Origin: Kiloniellales bacterium
Lineage (GTDB): Bacteria > Pseudomonadota > Alphaproteobacteria > Kiloniellales > JAKSBE01
Direction of reading: 5' to 3'
DNA: 7,092 nt
Assembly (NCBI GenBank): GCA_030067055.1
Contig: JASJAL010000394.1
Coordinates: forward strand, 1 to 7,092
Shown one piece after another: positions 1-5,856 of the stretch; position 1 is the stretch's first letter, and the number at the start of each line of letters is the position of its first letter. The notes below the pieces were generated by a model. It saw nothing but the letters and a program-made list of their open reading frames with translations. It did no database searches and was not told the DNA's origin. The position numbers were made by a program, and so were the translations under genes.

Positions 1-163
1 CCGCGTCAGCCATTCCAACAAGCGAGAGAACGATCGGCGCTTCGCTCAGCAGGTTCCGCACCAGAGGCGACAAATCCTCTTCGGGAAAGGCGTCCGGATA
101 TAGCCTTTCGATCAAGGCGGCGTCGCTTGGCCCGCTTTCGCGTATCTCAATTCTATCTGTCAT
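1..163 (-). CDS. GNAT-family N-acetyltransferase, N-terminal part (cut by window edge)
   Basis: Reading the minus strand from an ATG at 163 gives 54 open codons to the window edge. It begins MTDRIEIRESGPSDAALIE and continues through a DAFPEEDLSPLVRNLL-like stretch into a hydrophobic strand (IVLSLVGMADA). This pattern matches the first strand-helix-strand of GNAT acetyltransferases of the YhbS/COG3153 kind, which transfer acetyl from acetyl-CoA to an amine: a first beta strand with R, an x-D-A-A-x-I helix, then 'LVRxLL...LSLV'. The acetyl-CoA-binding R/Q-x-x-G-x-G/A loop lies outside the window, so neither substrate nor activity can be judged. A weak GGGA sits just before the ATG. The gene lies 195 bp downstream of the Cds1-like gene on the same strand. 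I see no terminator between them, so co-transcription is possible but unsupported. Confidence 0.66.
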   Translation of the reverse strand, partial: MTDRIEIRESGPSDAALIERLYPDAFPEEDLSPLVRNLLSEAPIVLSLVGMADA

Positions 164-358
164 GTCCCGTTTATCGGATCGATCGCAGGGTAGGGGTATC
201 GCTTCCGCCCGTGCGCTGGCGCAAAAGGAAAGATCTTCATCCCGCTGTATCGGGCGGGCGAAGGGTGGTTCGGATCTTGGCGGGCTCGCCATCCGCAGTC
301 CGTTGTGGGTGCCGCGGTCCCGGTCGTCTGAGGCTGGGGATCCCGGAGCGACTAGACC

Positions 359-1480
359 CTAGGCTGCGTCGAAGCGTCCCGTGACGGCAAAGCGCTCCAG
401 CAGTTCGACATAGGGTGCGATGTCCAGTTCCTGGGCTTCGAGCCAGGCGCGGTCGTAGTAGGTTTCCAAGTATCGATCTCCGGGATCGCAGATCATGGTC
501 ACGATGCTGCCGGCTTCGTTGTCGCGGATCATCTCCGCGGCGATCTGCAAGGCCCCGAAGAGGTTCGTGCCGGTCGAGCCGCCGCATTTCCGGCCGAGCA
601 CGGATTCCAGCCACCACAGCGTCGCCAGGCTCGCCGCATCGGGGATCCGCATCATGCGGTCGATGACGTCCGGCAGGAAGGAAGGCTCGACCCGCGGCCG
701 TCCGATCCCCTCGATCCGGGACCCGCGGTCCAGGGTCAGGCTGGCGTCGCCGCTCTGGTAGTAGTCGAAGAAGACCGAGTTCTCGGGATCGACCACGCAG
801 AGCTTGGTGATCATGAAGAGCTCGGGCCGGTACCTGATGTAGCGTCCGATGGTGGAGGAGGTACCCCCGGTGCCCGCGCTGACCAGGACCCAGGAGGGAG
901 TCGGATAGCGCTCCCGGCTCATCTGGGAGAACATGCTGTCCGCGATGTTGTTGCTGCCGCGCCAGTCCGTGACTCTTTCGGCAAAGGTGAACTGGTCGGC
1001 GTAGTGCCCCTTGAGCCGCTCCGCCAGGCGCTCGGCCTCGTCGTAGATCCGGTTGGCCTTGACGCGGCGGCACTCGCCGCCGAAGAACTCGATCTGGGCG
1101 ATCTTCTCCGGAGCCGTCGTCTCCGGGACCACGGCGATGAACGGCAGGCCCAGCAGGCGGGCGAAGTAGGCCTCCGAAATCGCCGTGCTGCCCGAGGAGG
1201 CTTCGATGATCGGAGTATCCTTCTTGATCCAGCCGTTGCAGAGCCCGTAGAGAAACAGCGAGCGCGCCAAGCGGTGCTTGAGGCTGCCGGAGGGATGGGT
1301 CGATTCGTCCTTCAGGTAGAGGTCGACCTCCCTCAGGCAGGGCAGGTCCAGCTTGATCAAATGCGTATCGGAGGAGCGGCAGTAGTCGGCCTCAATGCGC
1401 CCGACCGCCTCGTAGACCCACTTCCGGTGGCGGCGATCCGAGGTCCTGTCGATGTCCATGGCACGGCCTGTCTCCTGCAA
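359..1480 (-). CDS. cds1: PLP-dependent cysteine synthase-fold enzyme, probable L-cysteine desulfhydrase (Cds1-like)
   Basis: This 373-residue cytoplasmic protein has the fold-type II PLP architecture of cysteine synthase and cystathionine beta-synthase. The motif SGSLKHR (64-70) carries the predicted PLP-binding Lys68 and follows [16 protein letters not shown] (95-100) stands where O-acetylserine sulfhydrylases have [14 protein letters not shown] (203-210) is the phosphate-binding loop, and GGSTGTN (300-306) and [12 protein letters not shown] (331-342) complete the active-site region. The uninterrupted [20 protein letters not shown] block and the STG/SGST variants are typical of the Cds1 group rather than CysK/CysM. 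Mycobacterial Cds1 degrades cysteine to sulfide, pyruvate and ammonia; the same reaction here is inferred. The gene starts at a TTG with AGGAG eight bases upstream. An in-frame ATG at 1459 (366 residues) has a second AGGAG twelve bases upstream and is an equally serious start. No cysE or other cysteine-biosynthesis gene is adjacent. A cystathionine or other beta-eliminating activity remains possible. Confidence 0.88.
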   Translation of the reverse strand: MQETGRAMDIDRTSDRRHRKWVYEAVGRIEADYCRSSDTHLIKLDLPCLREVDLYLKDESTHPSGSLKHRLARSLFLYGLCNGWIKKDTPIIEASSGSTAISEAYFARLLGLPFIAVVPETTAPEKIAQIEFFGGECRRVKANRIYDEAERLAERLKGHYADQFTFAERVTDWRGSNNIADSMFSQMSRERYPTPSWVLVSAGTGGTSSTIGRYIRYRPELFMITKLCVVDPENSVFFDYYQSGDASLTLDRGSRIEGIGRPRVEPSFLPDVIDRMMRIPDAASLATLWWLESVLGRKCGGSTGTNLFGALQIAAEMIRDNEAGSIVTMICDPGDRYLETYYDRAWLEAQELDIAPYVELLERFAVTGRFDAA

Positions 1481-1493
1481 GTGCTTGTCTCCT
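1469..1493 (-). promoter_or_regulatory. Duplicated Shine-Dalgarno-like element at the Cds1 start
   Basis: On the minus strand the octamer AGGAGACA occurs twice, 17 bases apart (1493-1486 and 1476-1469). The first copy serves the TTG at 1480 with an 8-base spacer. The second lies inside that reading frame and could serve the ATG at 1459 with a 12-base spacer. The sequence therefore allows two alternative starts. It does not show which one is used. Confidence 0.5.
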
Positions 1494-1622
1494 TTGCCCG
1501 CTGCCCTTGGGCTTCTTTTCGTCGCTCCCCTTGGACGGGGGCATCGATCGAACTAGACCAACCCTCGGCGCACAATCACCGGCGCGAACGGTGCAACCGG
1601 ATCGCTCACGTCCCAATCAACT

Positions 1623-1628
1623 TATAAT
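1623..1628 (+). promoter_or_regulatory. Isolated TATAAT -10-like hexamer
   Basis: A perfect TATAAT sits in a short AT-rich patch within GC-rich DNA. The hexamer 17 bases upstream (GATCGC) is not a -35 box, so this would be an activator-dependent promoter if it is one at all. A transcript from here would carry a leader of roughly 185 bases with both inverted repeats before the quinone oxidoreductase start. Confidence 0.22.
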
Positions 1629-1663
1629 CCGATGATCCCGTATCACCGAGGACTGTAGCAGAT

Positions 1664-1686
1664 CCAGGCGTCCCCGCGGCGCCTGG
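1664..1686. repeat. Perfect 7-bp inverted repeat, 9-bp spacer
   Basis: CCAGGCG (1664-1670) and CGCCTGG (1680-1686) are exact reverse complements separated by nine GC-rich bases. No T-run follows on either strand, so it is a poor intrinsic terminator. A protein-binding site or a leader hairpin is more likely. It lies 36 bases upstream of the -35 candidate at 1722. Confidence 0.45.
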
Positions 1687-1721
1687 CCTTGGGGCGGCAG
1701 ACAAGATCCAAGCGTGACCCG

Positions 1722-1750
1722 TTGCGGCGTTCTCGGCACCTTGGTCTAAT
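1722..1750 (+). promoter_or_regulatory. Candidate sigma-70-type promoter for the quinone oxidoreductase gene
   Basis: TTGCGG (1722-1727) and TCTAAT (1745-1750) are separated by exactly 17 bases. The -10 matches consensus at five of six positions; the -35 keeps only TTG. Transcription would start near 1757, giving a leader of about 60 bases to the ATG at 1819. The inverted repeat at 1751-1775 begins at the base after the -10 box and would overlap the start site. Confidence 0.42.
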
Positions 1751-1775
1751 CCTGAGGCAGCGGTTTTGTCTCAGG
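1751..1775. repeat. Inverted repeat overlapping the predicted start site (possible operator)
   Basis: CCTGAG (1751-1756) and CTCAGG (1770-1775) are exact reverse complements with 13 bases between them. One G-T and one C-G pair extend the stem to eight pairs around a nine-base loop. The placement directly behind a -10 box is typical of repressor operators such as those of TetR- or MarR-type regulators. No regulator gene lies in the window, so the binding protein is unknown. Confidence 0.4.
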
Positions 1776-1803
1776 CTTGATCGCCAGGCCGACAGCCGTT
1801 TGC

Positions 1804-1811
1804 GGAGGAGG
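1804..1811 (+). promoter_or_regulatory. Strong ribosome binding site fixing the quinone oxidoreductase start
   Basis: GGAGGAGG lies seven bases before the ATG at 1819. It argues for this ATG over an in-frame ATG at 1777, which would add 14 residues with no homology and would begin directly behind the inverted repeat. Confidence 0.8.
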
Positions 1812-1818
1812 TCCGACA

Positions 1819-2793
1819 ATGAAGGCGATCCGCGCTCACACCTTTGGTGGCCCCGAGGTCTTGCAGCTCGATGAGATCGACGAACCCGTTGCCGGGTCGG
1901 GCGAGATCGTCATCGACGTGCGGGCAGCCGGAATCAACCCCGCCGACACCTACATGCGCAACGGGACCTACGCCATCGTGCCCGAGCTGCCCTACATCCC
2001 GGGCGGGGACGCGGCCGGGATCGTATCTGCGATCGGTGCAGGGGTCGAGGGGTTCTCGCTCGGCGATCGAGTCTTCGTCGGCACCGCTCTCAGCATGGAC
2101 TTGACCGGCTGCTATGCGGAGAAGGTCAAACGGAAGGCCGGCGAGGTCGCCGCCTTGCCCGAGGGAACCGGTTTTTCCGAGGCCGCCGCCTTCGGGGTTT
2201 CCTATACGACGGCGCACTATGCTCTCTTCGCGCGCGGCGGCGCCTGCGCCGGTGAGACCGTGTTCATCCATGGCGCCAGCGGCTCGGTCGGAACTTCGGC
2301 GATTCAGCTGGCCAAGCGTGCCGGACTGACGGTGATCGGCAGTGGCGGCACGGCCAAGGGGCTGGACTTGATCCGGGCCGAGGGCGCCGATCTCGCGGTC
2401 GATCACACCCGGGAAGGCTATCTCGACGAGGTGGCGACGTTCACCGGCGGCGAGGGCCCGGCGCTGATCCTCGAGATGCTCGCCAACGTCAATCTCGCCG
2501 CCGACATGGACCTTGCCGCGAAGTTCGGGCGCATCATCGTGATCGGCAACCGCGGCGAGATCACCATCAACCCGCGCGTCGCGATGATGAAGGAACTGGA
2601 CATCAGGGGCATCGCTCTCTGGAACGCGACCCCGGATCAGGTCGCGCCGATGATGGAGGACATTCTCGCCGGCGTGGCCGAAGGCACGCTCAGGCCCATC
2701 ATCGGACGCGAGATGCCGCTCGCCGAGGCTGCCTCGGCCCACGTCGCGGTCCTGGAACCCGGCGCCCACGGCAAGATCGTTCTCATTCCCTGA
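1819..2793 (+). CDS. NADPH:quinone oxidoreductase, zeta-crystallin type (zinc-free MDR family)
   Basis: This 324-residue cytoplasmic enzyme is predicted to pass hydride from NADPH to quinones or alpha,beta-unsaturated carbonyls. Residues 1-120 form the GroES-like ADH_N domain, with AAGINPADTYMRNG (37-49) and the PYIPGGDAAGIV stretch (58-69). The zinc ligands of true alcohol dehydrogenases are absent: no GHE motif and no four-cysteine lobe. The Rossmann half follows, with the nucleotide-binding HGASGSVGTSA (151-161). LEMLANVNLAADM (218-230) and RIIVIGNRGEITINPR (238-253) closely resemble the corresponding block of animal zeta-crystallin (CRYZ), more so than E. coli QorA. The C terminus GAHGKIVLIP is the normal family ending, and the length is typical. 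The gene stands alone, divergent from the Cds1-like gene and convergent with the DmdA-like gene. Regulation by a repressor at 1751-1775 is a reasonable inference. Confidence 0.92.
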   Translation: MKAIRAHTFGGPEVLQLDEIDEPVAGSGEIVIDVRAAGINPADTYMRNGTYAIVPELPYIPGGDAAGIVSAIGAGVEGFSLGDRVFVGTALSMDLTGCYAEKVKRKAGEVAALPEGTGFSEAAAFGVSYTTAHYALFARGGACAGETVFIHGASGSVGTSAIQLAKRAGLTVIGSGGTAKGLDLIRAEGADLAVDHTREGYLDEVATFTGGEGPALILEMLANVNLAADMDLAAKFGRIIVIGNRGEITINPRVAMMKELDIRGIALWNATPDQVAPMMEDILAGVAEGTLRPIIGREMPLAEAASAHVAVLEPGAHGKIVLIP

Positions 2794-2822
2794 GCCCGAG
2801 CGCCCCTGACCGCATCAGAGCA

Positions 2823-2844
2823 CTTCGAAGCGAAGGCATCGAAG
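2823..2844. repeat. Inverted repeat downstream of the quinone oxidoreductase gene
   Basis: CTTCGA (2823-2828) and TCGAAG (2839-2844) pair around ten bases, starting 29 bases after the stop codon. No T-run follows, so an intrinsic terminator is unlikely. It begins inside an AGAGCACT word that recurs in variant form in two other intergenic regions. The remaining bases to 3018 hold no gene that I can support. Confidence 0.3.
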
Positions 2845-3018
2845 CAACGGCGTTGAGAAGGATTGAGCTGCTAACTGTGGATCAATAGCAGTCCGGGCCA
2901 TCTTTACCATCCAGGCCTAGCTCGTGGCCGCGCCAGTGAAATGAGGCTCCAGACATCGCAGCGCGGGCCGACCGCTCTATTCCCGCTTTCGGACTGATGT
3001 ACCGGCAGCAGGTTGCGG

Positions 3019-4158
3019 TTAACGCAGAGCCGAGCGGGGGATTTGTTTTTCGGGATCTACAAAAGGTATCGCGGTGAGTTCCAGATCTCTCGTGCCCTCC
3101 GGCGTTTCGACTGTCAACTGGACGGGCGGATCGGTTTGCGCCGTCTCCAGCAGCGCGAAGCCGATGTTGCGGTCGAGCCGGGGGGAGTGAACCGCGGAGG
3201 TGACCACACCGACTTTCGCTCCGCCCGACAGAACCACCCAGCGATGTTCGTTGTTCTTCTGCAATGGCGGGCCGTCCAAAAAGGCGCCGCACATTCTTCT
3301 GCGCGGCCCCTCTTCCGCTATCTTTAGCAGGGCTTCACGGCCGATGAAGTCGCCCTTCTCGAAATCGATGCGGGGACCCAATCCTAGCTCGAACGGATTC
3401 TCGGCGACCGTCATGTCACTGCCATAGTCCAAGACCCCGCCTTCGATGCGCCGGATTCGGTTGGGCGAGCCGGGCGTCAACCCGAAGGGAGCGCCAGCCG
3501 CAAGGACACGGTTCCAGACCTCTGTCCCGCCCTCGGCGCCGATCAGAAAGAGCTCGAACCCGACCTCGGAGCTGAAGCCGGTACGCGACAGGACGAATGC
3601 CCGTCCGTCGAGGTCCACCCACATCCATCGGTAATAGCGAAGGTCCAAGACAGCGTCTCCGAAGAGGGCGCCGACCACTTTCGGAGAGGCCGGCCCCTGG
3701 ATCTGCATCGGATAGACATGGGGCGTCTCAATCTGGACATCCATGCCGGCGAAGACTGCAACGCCCTTGGCCCACATATAGACATCACTGTCGGCGCTGC
3801 ACATCCAGAAGCGGTCTTCCGCGATCCGCAGCATCACCGGATCGTTCAGAAGCCCGCCATCCTGATTGCACAAAAAGATGTAACGGCATTGCCCGACAGT
3901 CGCCTTCGCGACGCTGCGCGGGGTCAAGAGCTCCATGAAGGAGAGCGCATCCGGGCCCGAGACTTCGATGACGCGCTGAACCGCGACGTCCCAGAGACCC
4001 GCTCGCTCGATGGTGTTCCAATACTCGTTTACCGGCGTGTCGTAACCGACCGGCATCCACATGCCGTTATAGGGATGAAACGCGGTAGCACCGGATGCTA
4101 TCGTCGCATCGAAGAACGGAGACTTCCGAATTCGTGGATTCAGTCCATGGGTTTTCAT
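3019..4158 (-). CDS. GcvT-fold aminomethyltransferase family protein, DmdA-like (possible DMSP demethylase or related C1 demethylase)
   Basis: This 379-residue protein spans a full GcvT folate-binding domain (about 25-265) and the C-terminal barrel (about 285-370). It resembles DMSP demethylase DmdA at several places: LWDVAVQRVIEVSGPDA (55-71), LLTPRSV (77-83), VGQCRYIF (88-95), GGLLNDPVMLRIAEDRFW (101-118), SADSDVYMW (121-129), IQGPA (153-157), GFELF (200-204), and PNRIRRIEGGVLDYGSDMT with NPFELGLG (232-261). In canonical glycine-cleavage T-protein the GGxxDD motif carries paired aspartates; here it reads GGLLNDPV, as in DmdA. DmdA moves a methyl group from DMSP to tetrahydrofolate. Members of this branch that act on other N- or S-methyl compounds also exist, so the substrate is open. 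No gcvH or gcvP is adjacent, which argues against glycine cleavage, and no dmdB/C/D is in view. I chose the ATG at 4158 because family members begin shortly before the RIRKSPFF stretch. A TTG at 4191 would add 11 residues and has no ribosome binding site. Confidence 0.82.
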   Translation of the reverse strand: MKTHGLNPRIRKSPFFDATIASGATAFHPYNGMWMPVGYDTPVNEYWNTIERAGLWDVAVQRVIEVSGPDALSFMELLTPRSVAKATVGQCRYIFLCNQDGGLLNDPVMLRIAEDRFWMCSADSDVYMWAKGVAVFAGMDVQIETPHVYPMQIQGPASPKVVGALFGDAVLDLRYYRWMWVDLDGRAFVLSRTGFSSEVGFELFLIGAEGGTEVWNRVLAAGAPFGLTPGSPNRIRRIEGGVLDYGSDMTVAENPFELGLGPRIDFEKGDFIGREALLKIAEEGPRRRMCGAFLDGPPLQKNNEHRWVVLSGGAKVGVVTSAVHSPRLDRNIGFALLETAQTDPPVQLTVETPEGTRDLELTAIPFVDPEKQIPRSALR

Positions 4159-4218
4159 GAATGCCCAATACCCTTCTGTGCCGATCGTCAAATAACTCGA
4201 GACAAATGAACGTTTGAC

Positions 4219-4259
4219 CTGAGGAGGCTCCGGCTCAGAGCATTCCTAATTGAAATGCT
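4219..4259. repeat. Two inverted repeats placed back to back upstream of the DmdA-like gene
   Basis: The first repeat is CTGAG (4219-4223) with CTCAG (4234-4238), spacer ten. The second follows with no gap: AGCATT (4239-4244) with AATGCT (4254-4259), spacer nine, plus a G-T pair outside it. Together they form 41 bp of near-continuous palindromic DNA, 61 bases before the preferred DmdA-like ATG. They may be operator sites or part of an extragenic palindromic repeat. The CTGAG/CTCAG arms match the arm cores of the 1751-1775 repeat, but the spacing differs (10 against 13). Confidence 0.42.
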
Positions 4260-4394
4260 TCGAACAAGTCGCAAGTGACCGCTCATGACTTCTGACGATC
4301 TGCTCGAGGTAGCGTGTCTTCGGTCTGAACAATCCCCGAGATCGGATCTTCGCGCCACGGACTCAGATCGACCTCCGCGTCTCAGCCAAGCCCG

Positions 4395-4409
4395 GGCCGC
4401 TGAGCGGCC
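4395..4409. repeat. Perfect short GC hairpin
   Basis: GGCCGC (4395-4400) and GCGGCC (4404-4409) flank a three-base loop, TGA. It is nested inside a wider CTCAG (4381-4385) and CTGAG (4400-4404) pairing that would compete with it. No T-run is adjacent. The function is unknown, and chance formation is possible in DNA this GC-rich. Confidence 0.3.
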
Positions 4410-4642
4410 AGCGCTGCGTTCCCAACCTGTCCCGAGGTAGGAACCTGTGGCCGATCAAAAGGAGGGATATCGCGAGCATCCGGGGCTCTTGCCCGTGTGC
4501 TCGGTAGTTGCAAAGGATCGGCGACAAGAAGAAAAGTACTGGCAGCCCAGCGGATTTCGATCCAATGGGCACCCAGTCTTTGAGAACAGGGTGAGAGGAG
4601 ATGGTCTCGGACCGTTTTGATGTTGCCGGATGCGAGCGAACT

Positions 4643-5719
4643 ATGATGGCGGTCGTCACCACCGGCAACGGCGGATATGAAAAGCTGGTCTACAAGGAGG
4701 TGCCGGTTCCACAGCCGGGCCCGGGCGAGGTCTTGCTGCGGGTTTTGGCCGCAGGCGTCAACAACACCGAAATCAACACCCGCCTGGGCTGGTACTCGTC
4801 CTCCGTCACGGAAGGCACGGACTCCACGGCCAACGTGCAAGGGCGAGACGCCGACCAAAAATCCGATGGCGGCTGGAACGAGGCGACGCCCTTTCCTTTC
4901 ATCCAGGGCACCGATTGCTGCGGACGCGTGGTCGAGCTCGGCCCCGGGGTCGCCGGCTACCTCCTCGGGTTACGGGTTCTGGTCCGAGCCTGCATGCGCC
5001 CGAACGGCTATGACACCATGAAAAACGTCTGGATGGCGTCGGACTTCGATGGCGCCTTTGCGCAATACGTGAAGGTTCCTGCCGGCGAGGTCTTTGCCGT
5101 CGAATGCGATTGGACCGACGAGGAACTGGCCACAATCCCCTGCGCTTACGGGACCGCGGAAAACATGCTGCATCGTGCGGGTGTCGGAAGCGGAGAGCAT
5201 GTTCTGGTCGCAGGGGCTTCGGGCGGCGTGGGCTCCGCCACCGTGCAGCTGGCCAGACGGCGGGGCGCGCGCGTCACGGCCATTTCCGGCAAAGCGAAAA
5301 TGGACCAGGTCCGCTCGCTGGGTGCCGATCGAGTGGTCGACCGATACAGCGATGTCGTAGCAGTTCTGGGCGCAGAAAGCGTCGATGTCGTCGTCGACAA
5401 CGTGGCCGGGCCCGGTTTCCCCCAGATGCTGAAGGTCCTGAAACGGGGTGGCCGTTACACCTCATCGGGCGCTATCGCCGGCCCCTTGGTGGCGCTCGAC
5501 ATGCGGGATATGTATCTCAAGGACATCACCCTGATCGGCTGCACGGCCTGGGACGAGCCGGTCTTCCCCAACATCATTTCTTACATTCAGAATGGCGAGA
5601 TCCGCCCTCTGCTCGCCAAGACCTTCCCGCTGGATCAGATCGCCGATGCCCAGCGAGAGTTCATGAAAAAGGAGCATTTCGGGAACTTCGTTCTGGTTCC
5701 GCCGCTTACCGAAGACTGA
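4643..5719 (+). CDS. Zinc-free MDR-family oxidoreductase (alcohol dehydrogenase/quinone reductase-like), substrate unknown
   Basis: This 358-residue protein has an N-terminal GroES-like domain and a Rossmann NAD(P)H-binding domain with AGASGGVGSATVQLA (190-204), the AxxGxxG loop of quinone-reductase-like MDRs. It begins MMAVVTTGNGGYEKLVY, a recognisable family start. VLAAGVNNTEINTRLGWY (34-51) is followed by a polar insertion (about 52-84, rich in S, T, D and G) before FIQGTDCCGRVVELG (86-100), where zinc enzymes have a GHE motif. No catalytic or structural zinc cysteine set is seen, so an enone, quinone or acyl substrate is likelier than a zinc-dependent alcohol, but I cannot name it. The conserved GCTAWDEPVFPN block (299-310) marks the subfamily. 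An ATG at 4601 would add 14 residues, but its GAGAGGAG abuts the start codon with no spacer. The ATG at 4643 (or 4646) fits the family N terminus, though its own ribosome binding site is weak. The gene stands alone between divergent and convergent neighbours. Confidence 0.85.
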   Translation: MMAVVTTGNGGYEKLVYKEVPVPQPGPGEVLLRVLAAGVNNTEINTRLGWYSSSVTEGTDSTANVQGRDADQKSDGGWNEATPFPFIQGTDCCGRVVELGPGVAGYLLGLRVLVRACMRPNGYDTMKNVWMASDFDGAFAQYVKVPAGEVFAVECDWTDEELATIPCAYGTAENMLHRAGVGSGEHVLVAGASGGVGSATVQLARRRGARVTAISGKAKMDQVRSLGADRVVDRYSDVVAVLGAESVDVVVDNVAGPGFPQMLKVLKRGGRYTSSGAIAGPLVALDMRDMYLKDITLIGCTAWDEPVFPNIISYIQNGEIRPLLAKTFPLDQIADAQREFMKKEHFGNFVLVPPLTED

Positions 5720-5759
5720 GTGTTCTCCAGGAAGCTCGCAAACGTGCCCCACCGTGGAC

Positions 5760-5779
5760 CGGTCTAGCTGACTAGGCCG
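5760..5779. terminator. Compact hairpin between convergent genes (possible bidirectional terminator, no T-run)
   Basis: CGGTCTAG (5760-5767) pairs with CTAGGCCG (5772-5779), eight pairs including one G-T, around the tetraloop CTGA. It lies 41 bases past the stop of the MDR gene and 78 bases past that of the aldo/keto reductase. The next plus-strand bases are AAAATC, and neither strand has the T-run of a classic intrinsic terminator. Two smaller stem-loops follow at 5792-5806 and 5846-5859, the latter containing the reductase stop codon. Confidence 0.33.
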
Positions 5780-5856
5780 AAAATCTGGGAGTGGCGCCGG
5801 ACGCCAGGATGCAGCCCGATGCTACGTCGTGGTCGGTCGGCCGTGTAGCGGGGCCG

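Larger units (their letters stand above)
1481..1818. other. Divergent intergenic region between the Cds1-like and quinone oxidoreductase genes
   Basis: These 338 bp separate two genes transcribed away from each other, so promoters for both should lie here. For the rightward gene there is a reasonable promoter at 1722-1750, followed directly by an inverted repeat. A second inverted repeat lies at 1664-1686, and an isolated perfect TATAAT at 1623-1628. For the leftward gene no convincing -35/-10 pair was found; the best minus-strand match, TTGTGC with a 17-base gap to TTCGAT, is poor. No tRNA, small RNA or credible small coding frame was recognised. Confidence 0.6.
4159..4642. other. Divergent intergenic region between the DmdA-like and MDR genes
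   Basis: About 480 bp separate the preferred starts (409 bp if the outermost possible starts at 4191 and 4601 are used). The region holds a tandem pair of inverted repeats at 4219-4259 and a perfect GGCCGC/GCGGCC hairpin at 4395-4409. No convincing -35/-10 pair was found in either direction. A 51-codon plus-strand frame from an ATG at 4285 has no ribosome binding site and no codon bias. No tRNA or recognised RNA motif is present. Confidence 0.55.

Noticed and set aside
237..1073. 278-codon minus-strand frame overlapping the Cds1-like gene in another phase
   Set aside because: Arginine/proline/glycine-rich composition without motifs; it is a phase shadow of the well-supported PLP enzyme.
1771..2769. 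Long minus-strand open frame (332 codons) opposite the quinone oxidoreductase
   Set aside because: The plus-strand frame has clear domain motifs and a strong ribosome binding site. The antisense product (HHRD, GVGEH, DHDD runs) is the usual mirror of GC-biased codons and shows no family motif.
2882..3292. 136-codon minus-strand frame at the 3' side of the DmdA-like gene
   Set aside because: Largely an out-of-phase shadow of that gene that runs into the intergenic space; the tail shows no recognisable protein.
4254..4272. TTCGAA stretch that recalls a tRNA T-loop
   Set aside because: No acceptor, D or anticodon arms can be built around it.
4285..4440. 51-codon plus-strand frame beginning MTSDDLLEVACLRSEQ
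   Set aside because: No Shine-Dalgarno sequence before the ATG, third codon positions lack the GC bias of the real genes, and no protein family is recognised.
4382..4858. 158-codon minus-strand frame crossing from the intergenic region into the MDR gene
   Set aside because: No motif or ribosome binding site was recognised, and it overlaps the conserved N-terminal domain of the MDR gene in antisense.
1819..5719. Either MDR gene as acuI (acryloyl-CoA reductase), the usual partner of dmdA
   Set aside because: Neither protein carries the YhdH/AcuI pattern; the first matches zeta-crystallin and the second a separate insertion-bearing family.
5104..5775. 223-codon plus-strand frame inside the MDR gene
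   Set aside because: Shadow frame dominated by Arg, Gly and Pro; the true frame carries the Rossmann loop and conserved blocks.
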